Under the pieces are notes generated by a model. It saw only the letters and a program-made list of their open reading frames with translations. It searched no databases and had not been told where the DNA came from. 64,000 bases of DNA from Halobacillus ihumii (GTDB lineage: Bacteria; Bacillota; Bacilli; Bacillales; Halobacillaceae), in assembly GCF_902726645.1 (NCBI RefSeq), contig NZ_CACVAO010000001.1, positions 806,001 to 870,000 on the forward strand, read 5' to 3'. Both the position numbers and the translations under genes were made by a program. Below are positions 40,266 to 48,147 of this stretch, piece by piece; position 1 is the first letter of the stretch; each line of letters starts with the position of its first letter.

Positions 40266-40433
40266 TTTCGGAATTTTTTGACGGAAGCTTGTCAGTAAAT
40301 GCTGGAAACTGCCAGACCATAAGGGAATCAAAGGTGGAAAATGCGATAGAAAAGCTTTTTTTGATAGATCGTGCCGATAAATCTGGTGAATTTGGCAAAA
40401 AATCACACGCATAATATAGGATAAACTTATTTA

Positions 40434-40460
40434 AAAAAGCATCTGGTTAGTCCACCAGAC
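40434..40460 (-). terminator. Terminator after the fliDST operon
   Basis: Short stem TCTGGT...ACCAGA followed by TTTTTT on the minus strand, just past the last gene of the operon. Confidence 0.62.
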
Positions 40461-40471
40461 TCTTCAGAACT

Positions 40472-40855
40472 TTAATGAGCTATATAAGAATCTAAAAAGG
40501 ATTGCATTTGCGAGCGCCAGCTTTCATAAACAGGAATCACTTCTTTAACCAGCAGATCGCGCTTTTCTTGATTCGTCCCGAATGTCGACCATTTCTCAAG
40601 CAATTTAACAATATCATGAAAGTCATCTAATAATAGTTTTGAAGGCGCATCATCTTTAAACCATTCCACCAATCGATCATTGGAGTCGCAAAGTTGCTGG
40701 AAAGCAAGTAACACATCCTCAAAAACTTGCTGCGCCTGAGGAGGCGCTTCGATACTCAGGTTATTCTCTAAGTATTCAAATCCTTCACTTATACCGGATA
40801 ACAATTGTTTATATTCTTGCAGCATACTGTGCTGTGCATCTGTTAGTTGTGACAT
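40472..40855 (-). CDS. Unrecognised helical protein in the fliDST operon
   Basis: A 127-residue, mostly helical acidic protein of unknown family. It follows fliT by 12 bases on the same strand. ATG 40855 is six bases after AGGAG; ATG 40861 directly abuts that site and is less likely. Its composition and size resemble small flagellar export chaperones such as FliT and FliS, but I see no diagnostic motif. A role in late flagellar assembly is inferred only from position. B. subtilis has no gene at this point, going straight from fliT to hpf. Confidence 0.68.
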   Translation of the reverse strand: MSQLTDAQHSMLQEYKQLLSGISEGFEYLENNLSIEAPPQAQQVFEDVLLAFQQLCDSNDRLVEWFKDDAPSKLLLDDFHDIVKLLEKWSTFGTNQEKRDLLVKEVIPVYESWRSQMQSFLDSYIAH

Positions 40856-40867
40856 AGCCATCTCCTA

Positions 40868-41221
40868 TTATTTTTTATGATCCATAAACATCCCGTCATA
40901 ACCGGAAACACTCTTATAAGGATTCGTATAACGCTGTTTGCTGGACCTCTGCTTTTTCATATTCCGCATATCAACTTTTAATTCATTTAACATGAGTTCG
41001 AGTTTTTGATTAATACTTGGTTCCTTTTGCAGAACTTGATCTACGATAGCTTGATCGCTAGACGTTTGCGGCTTCGTCAGCTCAGGTAAAAGCTGTTCAC
41101 GTCCATCAAGAAGCTCGTCAATTTTTGCAATTATGTTTTCCCTGTTTTGATCCGTAACTTTTTGCTTTACCGTTTCATCAAGCTGTTCTGTTATCGAAGC
41201 AAACTGTGCCCATACTGTCAC
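40868..41221 (-). CDS. fliT: Flagellar chaperone FliT
   Basis: Export chaperone for the filament cap FliD. The start is GTG 41221, overlapping the fliS stop as TAGTG; a longer frame lies inside fliS and is discarded. The 117-residue helical product has E-Q-L-D and E-L-L-D-G-R-E-Q-L-L, the usual FliT pattern, and ends in the Y-K-S-V-S-G-Y-D-G-M-F-M-D-H-K-K tail typical of Bacillus FliT. Confidence 0.85.
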   Translation of the reverse strand: MTVWAQFASITEQLDETVKQKVTDQNRENIIAKIDELLDGREQLLPELTKPQTSSDQAIVDQVLQKEPSINQKLELMLNELKVDMRNMKKQRSSKQRYTNPYKSVSGYDGMFMDHKK

Positions 41222-41610
41222 TACGCATTCCCGCCTGTACCATGCTGAGCTCTTCGGGTTTGTAAAATAACTTCTTTCCATGTATCCCGAAACTCCGTGA
41301 CCATCACTTCCACTTCATCCAGAATTGTACTATCGTTCTGACTATTCGCTTCCATCAGCCGATGATTCATATACTCATACAGCGGAAGCACCTCTTGTGA
41401 AACGGCATATTCCGGATTCATCGTGATCATTAATTCTCTTATAATGGCTTGCGCTTTCTGAATGGACGTATTTTTCTGCTCAATAGCGTCTTCGTTTATG
41501 GCCTTTTTAGCAGAACGAATAAACTTGATGCATCCATTGTAGAGCATAAGCGTAAGCTCTCCTGGAGAAGCTGTTTCTACTGAATTATTCTGGTAGGCTT
41601 GAATAGACAT
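41221..41610 (-). CDS. fliS: Flagellin export chaperone FliS
   Basis: Binds the flagellin C terminus before secretion; in Bacillus it also helps the FliW-CsrA loop sense free flagellin. The 129-residue helical protein opens with Y-Q-N-N-S-V-E-T-A-S-P-G-E-L-T-L-M-L-Y-N-G-C, the FliS signature. ATG 41610 is preceded by AAGGAG. It is the third gene of flaG-fliD-fliS-fliT. Confidence 0.96.
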   Translation of the reverse strand: MSIQAYQNNSVETASPGELTLMLYNGCIKFIRSAKKAINEDAIEQKNTSIQKAQAIIRELMITMNPEYAVSQEVLPLYEYMNHRLMEANSQNDSTILDEVEVMVTEFRDTWKEVILQTRRAQHGTGGNA

Positions 41611-41638
41611 CTGCCTGACACTCCTTTATCAAAATAAC

Positions 41639-43135
41639 TTACCCAAAGTTGGACATCAAAAAGGCGGACTGAGAATTCATTCGCTGAATTGCCTGTTCCA
41701 TTCGCCCAAACTGTGCCCAGTAACGGTCTTCAACTTGTGTGAGACGATTCTCAAAGGCCTCCATCCGGTCCTCCATATCCTCAAGCTTGCGTCCCATCAT
41801 ATATGATTCTTCGGTACTGGATGGCTTCCCGGCTTTCCTCTCAATCGTGTCTCGTGTCTCAGCGATCGTAGCTTCCAGCTTATCGACAATGCCCTTACTT
41901 CCTGTTGCTGCATTTCCAGAAAATAATTCCTGCACAGCTGCCGGATCTTCTCTCAACGCTTCCCGAAGTTTATCTTCATCAATGAGTAATTTACCACGCT
42001 CTAAATAATCGGGGCTTGTCGTAATCCCGATTTGAGAGATTTGCGTGAAAACCCCTCCTGTATCGACACTGCTATACCAGTCTGAACGCATGCCGAACAA
42101 AGCGCCTTGAATCGTTGAGTCACTGCGAAGCATCCCGCTTTTCGCTTTCTCTTCCCATAACTCAATTTCGCTCTCTTCCAAATCTTCCTTTTGCTTTTCC
42201 GTTAAAGGCGGGAAATCACGGTACCGCTTCTCGGTTACCTGTTCATTTAATTTTTCAATAACGTCATTATATTTATCAACGAATTTCGTAATGTTTTCTA
42301 GAGCGTTATCAATGTTATTGGAGACATTCACGTTCACAGCCGTATCCATCGCCGCGTGGAACTTGAAGGTCACTCCGTTTAACGTATAGTTATTCTCATG
42401 TGTCGTAATCTGTAAGGAACCATTATAAGTAAACTTAGCATCCACCCCATCGGTCTCGTTCGTGAGGGCAAGCGTATCACTTAGAAAACTAGCGCCTGGA
42501 CCGCTGAACTCAATTTCCGCTCCAGCACTGTTAAAATTTCCTGTCTCCGTTCTTTCCAACATTACCTTATCTGCACTGCTATCGTAAAAAGCACGCACAC
42601 CTAAATTAGAACTGCTGATCTCATCAAGCAGATCATTCAGGGACTGAGATTCATCAATTGTAAACGTCTTTGATTCTGTTCCCTTATCATTGTGTGTGGT
42701 GATCGTAAATGTACCTTCATTGAGCCAATTTGCAAATTTGTCCTTTTGTGAGGCAAGCGACTGATCTGGATCAATCTTCCCTGCCCCGCCTGAAATCTCA
42801 CTGGCACTCAGGTTATAAGCAGCTGAAGCAAGACGATTAACTTGAACATTGTAATTGCCTGTCCCTGCTGATGAGGTGGCCTCGGCACTAATTGCTGATG
42901 AAGGAGAGGAAACTTCCTTAGATTGATAGGTTTTTGATAGATTCATATCAAGCATCATACTATCAAGCTCAAATAGTTGTTTATTGACATCTCGGTAGGC
43001 ATCACGCTTCCAGGTTAACCACGTTTTCTCCTGTTCCATTTTATTTAAGGGCTGGCGCTCGGCCTTCATCAAGTCATTGACAAGCTTGTCAATGTCCATT
43101 CCAGAGGCCAGGCCCCCGATCCTCATATCACTCAT
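41639..43135 (-). CDS. fliD: Flagellar filament cap FliD
   Basis: Forms the distal cap that promotes flagellin polymerisation. The 498-residue protein has the FliD N-terminal domain (R-I-G-G-L-A-S-G-M-D-I-D-K-L-V near the start), a variable middle region, and a C-terminal coiled-coil segment ending with M-E-Q-A-I-Q-R-M-N-S-Q-S-A-F-L. ATG 43135 follows GAGGGTG. It lies 12 bases after flaG. Confidence 0.96.
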   Translation of the reverse strand: MSDMRIGGLASGMDIDKLVNDLMKAERQPLNKMEQEKTWLTWKRDAYRDVNKQLFELDSMMLDMNLSKTYQSKEVSSPSSAISAEATSSAGTGNYNVQVNRLASAAYNLSASEISGGAGKIDPDQSLASQKDKFANWLNEGTFTITTHNDKGTESKTFTIDESQSLNDLLDEISSSNLGVRAFYDSSADKVMLERTETGNFNSAGAEIEFSGPGASFLSDTLALTNETDGVDAKFTYNGSLQITTHENNYTLNGVTFKFHAAMDTAVNVNVSNNIDNALENITKFVDKYNDVIEKLNEQVTEKRYRDFPPLTEKQKEDLEESEIELWEEKAKSGMLRSDSTIQGALFGMRSDWYSSVDTGGVFTQISQIGITTSPDYLERGKLLIDEDKLREALREDPAAVQELFSGNAATGSKGIVDKLEATIAETRDTIERKAGKPSSTEESYMMGRKLEDMEDRMEAFENRLTQVEDRYWAQFGRMEQAIQRMNSQSAFLMSNFG

Positions 43136-43147
43136 ATTCTCACCCTC

Positions 43148-43519
43148 TTATATTTTATCATCAACGATCAGTCCGATTGACTCAATCATCGCCGCATAGA
43201 AATCCAGCATATTTTTTGGTGGAATTTCCTTTACAACTTCTTTTGTTGTGCTGTTTATTATTGTAACGTAATACTCCTCTAATTTTTCATGAAATTGAAA
43301 CTGTAAATTCGTATGTGCAGGTTTCAATATGTCATTTAAGCCCTCGATGACCCGCCTTATTTTTTCCTTATTAAGATCTTCTTGTATTTGAAATGGTTTG
43401 GTTAATCCTTCTTCTAAATTCTTTGTACTGCTCAGCTTCTGAACAGATGTACGGTGGCTAAGATGCGATGAATGACTCTGCAGAAGTTGTGAGCGGCCCT
43501 TGCCTTTCGTTACGTCCAC
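43148..43519 (-). CDS. flaG: FlaG family protein
   Basis: Small protein that modulates filament length in several bacteria. The 123-residue product ends with the FlaG domain (about 55-120): L-Q-F-Q-F-H-E-K-L-E-E-Y-Y-V-T-I-I and V-V-K-E-I-P-P-K-N-M-L-D. I chose GTG 43519, nine bases after GGGGAG; TTG 43525 is an alternative. It heads the flaG-fliD-fliS-fliT operon behind a sigma-D-type promoter. In B. subtilis hag is immediately upstream, whereas here about 4.6 kb of accessory genes separate them. Confidence 0.88.
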   Translation of the reverse strand: MDVTKGKGRSQLLQSHSSHLSHRTSVQKLSSTKNLEEGLTKPFQIQEDLNKEKIRRVIEGLNDILKPAHTNLQFQFHEKLEEYYVTIINSTTKEVVKEIPPKNMLDFYAAMIESIGLIVDDKI

Positions 43520-43546
43520 GTTCAACAACTCCCCTATTTTCTTTTT

Positions 43547-43573
43547 ATATCGGCAGTAGATGAAAAGAGTTGA
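43547..43573 (-). promoter_or_regulatory. Sigma-D-type promoter of flaG-fliDST
   Basis: On the minus strand TCAA, 15 bases, GCCGATAT matches the motility consensus TAAA-N15-GCCGATAT at 11 of 12 positions, 27 bases upstream of the flaG start. Confidence 0.8.
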
Positions 43574-43643
43574 ATACATAATCGGGAAAAAATCGTGCCA
43601 AGCATGAATCCTCTCCAAACAGTTATAAAAGCCGGTAAAACAA

Positions 43644-43673
43644 TTGACACTACAGTCAACAAATCGGTATAAT
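43644..43673 (+). promoter_or_regulatory. Sigma-A promoter of the ABC transporter operon
   Basis: TTGACA, 18 bases and TATAAT on the plus strand, both perfect hexamers, about 60 bases before the ATPase start. An AT-rich stretch with inverted GTTTAAAAC and TAGGAATTATTATAAT follows and could hold an operator. Confidence 0.75.
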
Positions 43674-43734
43674 TTAATACAATGTTTAAAACCGACTTTG
43701 TTTATAGGAATTATTATAATAAGGAGGTAGTTTA

Positions 43735-44529
43735 TTGTTTCTAGAGATGCAGCATGTAGGAAAAACCTTCACAGATCAAGAACAGCAAGACTTTGAAGTT
43801 TTTTCCGATATCGACCTCAGCATAGCCGAAAACCAATTCGTTTCAATCTTGGGACCTTCAGGCTGTGGAAAATCAACGCTGCTTTCCATGGTCGCTGGAC
43901 TTGAACTTACCACGGAAGGTTCCATTACCCTTGAAGACAAGGAAATTAAGCAAGCCGGCCCCGATCGCGGCATGGTCTTTCAACAGCCTTCCTTGTTTCC
44001 ATGGCTCAACGTTCGTGACAATGTAACCTTTCCCCTTAAAGGAACAATGAGTAAAAAAGAAGCTATCACACTTGCTGACCACTTTTTGAAAATGGTTCAC
44101 TTAAGCCGCTTCAAAGAAAACTTCACCTATGAATTATCAGGCGGAATGCAACAGCGTGTGGCAATCGCAAGAGCCTTAGCCATGGATCCTAAAGTACTGT
44201 TAATGGATGAACCCTTTGGCGCTCTCGACGAACAAACTCGCCACATACTACATGATGAACTCATTAAAATTTGGCAAGAAACACAAAAAACAATCCTGTT
44301 CGTTACCCACAGCATTCAAGAAGCTATTAAACTATCAGACCGCGTGGTCGTGATGGGCACACGTCCAGGCCGAATCATCGCTGACTTTACCATCGATATT
44401 CCAAGACCAAGAAAACGTGATGATGAGCGAGTCATTGAACTTGAGAAAAAAGTGATGGATTTGCTTGAAGGAGAAATCAACAAAGTCTTAAAGGAAGAGC
44501 TCTCAAATGAAATTGAATATAGTCGTTAA
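43735..44529 (+). CDS. Sulfonate/taurine-type ABC transporter ATPase
   Basis: ATPase of a SsuB/TauB/NrtD-class importer. The 264-residue protein has Walker A G-P-S-G-C-G-K-S-T near residue 42, Q-loop F-Q-Q-P-S-L-F-P-W-L, signature L-S-G-G-M-Q-Q-R, Walker B V-L-L-M-D-E-P-F-G-A-L-D and switch T-H-S-I-Q-E-A. The start is TTG 43735, supported by AAGGAGG six bases upstream. It overlaps the permease by 23 bases. Substrate class (aliphatic sulfonate, taurine, nitrate or pyrimidine) cannot be fixed from sequence. Confidence 0.9.
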   Translation: MFLEMQHVGKTFTDQEQQDFEVFSDIDLSIAENQFVSILGPSGCGKSTLLSMVAGLELTTEGSITLEDKEIKQAGPDRGMVFQQPSLFPWLNVRDNVTFPLKGTMSKKEAITLADHFLKMVHLSRFKENFTYELSGGMQQRVAIARALAMDPKVLLMDEPFGALDEQTRHILHDELIKIWQETQKTILFVTHSIQEAIKLSDRVVVMGTRPGRIIADFTIDIPRPRKRDDERVIELEKKVMDLLEGEINKVLKEELSNEIEYSR

Positions 44530-45268
44530 ACGCATACTGTTTTTAGTTGTCGTCATTGGATTATGGCAGTTGGTATTCTCAGCCGGCGTGTTTCCAGATA
44601 TCATCTTACCTTCTCCCGGAAAAGTCTGGAACGCATTATACGAAGGTTTCGCAAGCGGAGATTTTGTCGAAGCATTAGGAGCAAGCTTTAAGCATTTACT
44701 GCTCGGCATGTCGATGGCTATCGCGCTCGGAACCATCGTCGGTGTTATTTTTGGAAAATCAAAACAAGCCGACGAAACAGCCGGTATGTACTTAATTGCC
44801 CTGCAAAGTATTCCAAGTATCGTCTGGGTCCCATTAGCCATCATGTTATTCGGCTTCACTGAATTTGCCGTTGTTTTCGTCGTTGTGCTAGGCGGAACCT
44901 TCGTCATGGCCTTAAACGTGCGGTCCGCGATTCACAACGTCCCTCCCCATCTCGTGCGAGCAGCCAGGACGATGGGAACAAAAGGATTCGGACTATTCTA
45001 TCGCGTTGAAGTACCAGCAAGCATTCCTTATTTTATGTCAGGTGTCCGACTTGCCTGGGCCTTCAGTTGGCGCGCCTTAATGGCCGGTGAATTATTAAGT
45101 AACGGACCAGGGCTTGGCTACTCATTGCGATACGCTCAGGATTACGCCCGCATGGACCAAGTGATCGGTATTATTATCATAATCGGAGTCATCGGCGCGA
45201 TCGTCGACCAGCTCGTTTTTTCCAAGTTAGAGAAAAATGTGATGAAACGCTGGGGATTAGTTAAATAA
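44507..45268 (+). CDS. Sulfonate/taurine-type ABC transporter permease
   Basis: Membrane subunit of 253 residues with six hydrophobic segments and the coupling-helix motif A-A-R-T-M-G-T-K-G-F-G-L-F-Y-R-V-E-V-P-A typical of SsuC/TauC permeases. ATG 44507 lies inside the ATPase gene, indicating coupling. A 143-bp gap with a large stem-loop separates it from the binding-protein gene. Confidence 0.9.
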   Translation: MKLNIVVKRILFLVVVIGLWQLVFSAGVFPDIILPSPGKVWNALYEGFASGDFVEALGASFKHLLLGMSMAIALGTIVGVIFGKSKQADETAGMYLIALQSIPSIVWVPLAIMLFGFTEFAVVFVVVLGGTFVMALNVRSAIHNVPPHLVRAARTMGTKGFGLFYRVEVPASIPYFMSGVRLAWAFSWRALMAGELLSNGPGLGYSLRYAQDYARMDQVIGIIIIIGVIGAIVDQLVFSKLEKNVMKRWGLVK

Positions 45269-45280
45269 AAGAAAAGCGAA

Positions 45281-45380
45281 AGCGCACTGGTAGACACGAC
45301 CAGCATAATAGAAGCGACTCAATGGGAGGATCTATCCCCATAGTAGCGATTCGATTATGTCTCGAGTGTCTGTGCGCGCT
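45281..45380 (+). repeat. Intergenic stem-loop between permease and binding-protein genes
   Basis: Outer arms AGCGCAC...AGACAC and GTGTCT...GCGCGCT pair across about 70 bases, and the inside contains ATGGG...CCCAT. It lies in the operon just before the binding-protein ribosome site, so it could stabilise or process the mRNA, or be a mobile repeat. Confidence 0.6.
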
Positions 45381-45411
45381 ACAGCTATTCAAAAGAAAGG
45401 ATGAAGAACAC

Positions 45412-46413
45412 ATGAAGAAATTATTATCTCTTATCTCTCTCGTTACACTTAGCTTGTTGTTAGCTGCCTGTGGAAGCAGTGAAGAAGAAGCAAGCGGTGA
45501 CGGATCAAAAGAAATTACAATCGGGTACTTCCCGAACATTAACCACGTAGCCGGAATGGTTGCAGAAGAAAAAGAACTTTACTCTGAAACCTTGCCAGAT
45601 GGAACTACCGTAAACTATAAATATTTCCCTGATGGATCAGCCTTTATGACTGCGGTTGAAACAGGTGAAGTACAAGGCGGCCTCGTCGGACCTGGTCCAG
45701 CGATGAACCACTTCACAAGCGGCGCGAAAATTAACGTCGTAGCAGCCGGATCCACCGGCGGAACCGTAATTATGGCTAGAAAAGGCGCCAACATAGAAAC
45801 ACCCGAAGACTTAAAAGGCAAAACATTCATCTCTCCGCGCGTTGGCTGTACACACGACGTACAGTTCGAAACGATGATGAAAGAAGAATACGGCATCACA
45901 TCCAGCAGAATTGGCGGAACGATGAAACACGTAACTGGTAAACCAGCTACTTATAACGCCATGTTCAAAGCAGGCAAAGTAGACGCTGCAACCGTCCCTG
46001 AACCATGGGCTTCTGTTATTGAAGCACAAGGAAACGGCAAAGTGCTCGTGGACACACCAGATGTAGCTTACGGTAAAACATTGCCAGCAGCCGTTTTCGT
46101 AACCTCTCAAGAACTAGTCAAGAATAACCCAGAGATGGTTCAAAGCATCGTAGACGCACACAAACAAGCAACGAAGTTTATCCAGGAAAACCCTGAAGAA
46201 GCGAAAACGATCGCTATCGATAAAATTAAAGAAATCACTGACCAGGAACTTTCTAAATCAGTAATTGATAATGCATGGGAACGTATTAATTTCACGTATG
46301 AGGTTGATGGAGAGGTCTTACAGGACTTCGCGAATTCTTCTTATGAGCTGGAGTTTTTGAAGGAGAAGCCTGATTTAGAGGGATTGGTTGATACGAGTTT
46401 TATTGAGAAGTAA
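45412..46413 (+). CDS. ABC transporter substrate-binding lipoprotein (SsuA/TauA-like)
   Basis: The 333-residue lipoprotein has a signal ending L-L-A-A-C-G and an NMT1/SsuA-type fold: I-T-I-G-Y-F-P-N-I-N-H near residue 35, E-T-G-E-V-Q-G-G-L-V-G, the hinge L-K-G-K-T-F and V-P-E-P-W-A. ATG 45412 follows AAAGGATG. The longer open frame has no ribosome site. It captures the ligand for the permease/ATPase encoded upstream. The P-N-I-N-H and P-E-P-W motifs fit sulfonate/taurine/nitrate binding proteins, but the ligand is not determinable. Confidence 0.9.
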   Translation: MKKLLSLISLVTLSLLLAACGSSEEEASGDGSKEITIGYFPNINHVAGMVAEEKELYSETLPDGTTVNYKYFPDGSAFMTAVETGEVQGGLVGPGPAMNHFTSGAKINVVAAGSTGGTVIMARKGANIETPEDLKGKTFISPRVGCTHDVQFETMMKEEYGITSSRIGGTMKHVTGKPATYNAMFKAGKVDAATVPEPWASVIEAQGNGKVLVDTPDVAYGKTLPAAVFVTSQELVKNNPEMVQSIVDAHKQATKFIQENPEEAKTIAIDKIKEITDQELSKSVIDNAWERINFTYEVDGEVLQDFANSSYELEFLKEKPDLEGLVDTSFIEK

Positions 46414-46419
46414 TGAGGA

Positions 46420-46447
46420 AAGCCAGCCGGGAGCGGCTGGCTTTTTT
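46420..46447 (+). terminator. Terminator after the ABC transporter operon
   Basis: Stem AAGCCAGCC...GGCTGGCTT followed by TTTTTT on the plus strand. Confidence 0.93.
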
Positions 46448-46454
46448 GTTTGTC

Positions 46455-48046
46455 CTACTTTATTTCAATACCACTTTGTTTCAGTAGATGCTTTATTTTT
46501 TCAAATCCTTCATTTCTAAATTCTTCAGGCATTATAGGTATAAACGTATAGTCATTCAAAGTAGCATAGAATTCAATCTTTCTGTCAGTCTTTTCTGTAT
46601 ATCCCCTGTATTTATTACTTCGATATAATCCAAAATACTCGAGAATAAATGTTTTGTTTCCTTGCTTAATTATCCAATCTGGAATATACACTTCTCTTTG
46701 CAGGTCATTAGTAAACCGTTTTCCCTCTCTATTTATTTCTGTATTCATTAGACTATCGATAAGAAAGTTATGAATGGTCAGTTCTTCTTTAGAGTCACAA
46801 ATTTGTCCGTCAGAACCCATTAACAAATTGAATTCTTCTGGACTAAATTGGTACTCAGGAAATGATTCCATAACCCAAAGGTGGAATTTACTATCATAAT
46901 GACGATCCACCATACTTATAAATCTTGGGAAAAACTTTCTAAAATAAGCGCGTGTTAAATGTGGAAAATCCTTTCTAGTCAAATTCTTTTTAGCACAAAA
47001 ATTGCGCAAAGCTGAAATACGGTTTTCTTTACTATACCAATACCTATTCGGGACCCTTTGAAAATCAGTTACATCAAACATGCCGGGATAAAACTCAGTG
47101 ATAATTTCTATCGGAGAACCATGATAAACATCTAATAGTCCAGATAATCCATTCTCTTTTAAGAATTTCTTAGTTACAAATTGAGGAATTTTATCTGAAG
47201 AAATATTGTTTCTTTGAAGTAGATCTTCTATAGCTCTTTTACCGTGCTCGATACTTTTCCAATAACGGTTTGGCTTATTAAACATGTTCACATTGAACTG
47301 ATCTGGAAACAGGAATAATATAAATTTTGACGGCGATCCATTATGATACTTTAAAGCGGTGCCGAACTTATACTTAATTAACATCTGTTGGGTTACTTTT
47401 TCAGGGGCATCTTCAAATGAAATACATTCTATTTTCAACATTTCAATAAACTGTTTACTTAACAATTTTTTATTTCTACCATATCCGTTAGGAACACTTC
47501 TAAAATCTGTATGTGTGAATTCATTCGGGTATAGAGCGTTAATTAATTTAAAAGGAGAATCTCCCCACCTTTTTAGTGATTAGAAAATCCCCACTCTATT
47601 AACCTTTCACAAGTTACAACTTTAGGGATATCCTTAAACTCTAATCCATTTTGTTCTAGGCAATACTCTAAACGACTCCTGATATTTTCCGTCTTGCTCC
47701 AATAATCCACTGGAACCCTAACAAAGTCAAATTCATCATATTGATTTGGATAAACAAACATAATTAATTTCCGGATAGACTTAAAACGATTAAGAGCACC
47801 CCAAAGCTTATAATCCTTTATTATTTGCCTGGTGATTTTAGGAATCTGTTCTGTTAGAAGATTTAACTTCACCTCAAGCACGAAACGAACAATGATAATG
47901 CAATTTCTATCCAGCTGCCAAGTCCCTTTAGGAAATGCCTTTTTCTCCCCATTTAAAATTCTATTATACACTTCTATTATTGGATCAAGAATTAAATACT
48001 GACGTCCTATTTGATGACTCTCCTCTGTTCGGTTCACATTAATCAC
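46455..48046 (-). pseudogene. Frameshifted free-standing homing-endonuclease-like gene with DNA-binding repeats
   Basis: Two overlapping frames encode one protein of about 530 residues: an N-terminal part (48046-47573, GTG start) and a C-terminal part (open from about 47580 to 46455). Restoring one base at the A-run near 47572-47576 joins L-I-E-W-G-F-S-N-H to L-K-R-W-G-D-S-P-F within a repeat unit. At least four repeats of about 60-75 residues share G/D-S-P-x-K-x-I-x-x-x-Y-P-x-x-F-x-x-x-D-F-x-x-V-P-N-x-Y-W. The C-terminal 115 residues look like a PD-(D/E)XK/Vsr-type nuclease: S-K-E-E-L, Y-I-P-D-W, F-I-L-E-Y-F-G and K-T-D-R-K. A homing role is inferred from this layout and from the intron-split hag just upstream. 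A sequencing error in the A-run is possible. Confidence 0.72.
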
Positions 48047-48093
48047 CCGCTACTATTATACCACAGACTACGAACGTGCGTTCTAATTAAATC

Positions 48094-48134
48094 ACAAAAA
48101 AAAGAAACCCTAGCATAAAACTAGAGTCTCTTTT
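48094..48134 (-). terminator. Terminator after hag
   Basis: Stem AAAGAGACTCTAG...CTAGGGTTTCTTT with TTTTT on the minus strand, 14 bases after the hag stop codon. It separates hag from the nuclease-like gene. Confidence 0.88.
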
Positions 48135-48147
48135 AAAAAAATTTGAG

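Noticed and set aside
40197..40412. N-terminal extension of Hpf by 72 residues
   Set aside because: The extension contains the sigma-B promoter, and the family start with an AAAGGAGGA site is at 40196.
43650..43734. Riboswitch (S-box-like) upstream of the sulfonate-type transporter
   Set aside because: The leader after the sigma-A promoter is only about 55 bases, too short, and has no terminator helix. A protein operator is more likely, but I could not name one.
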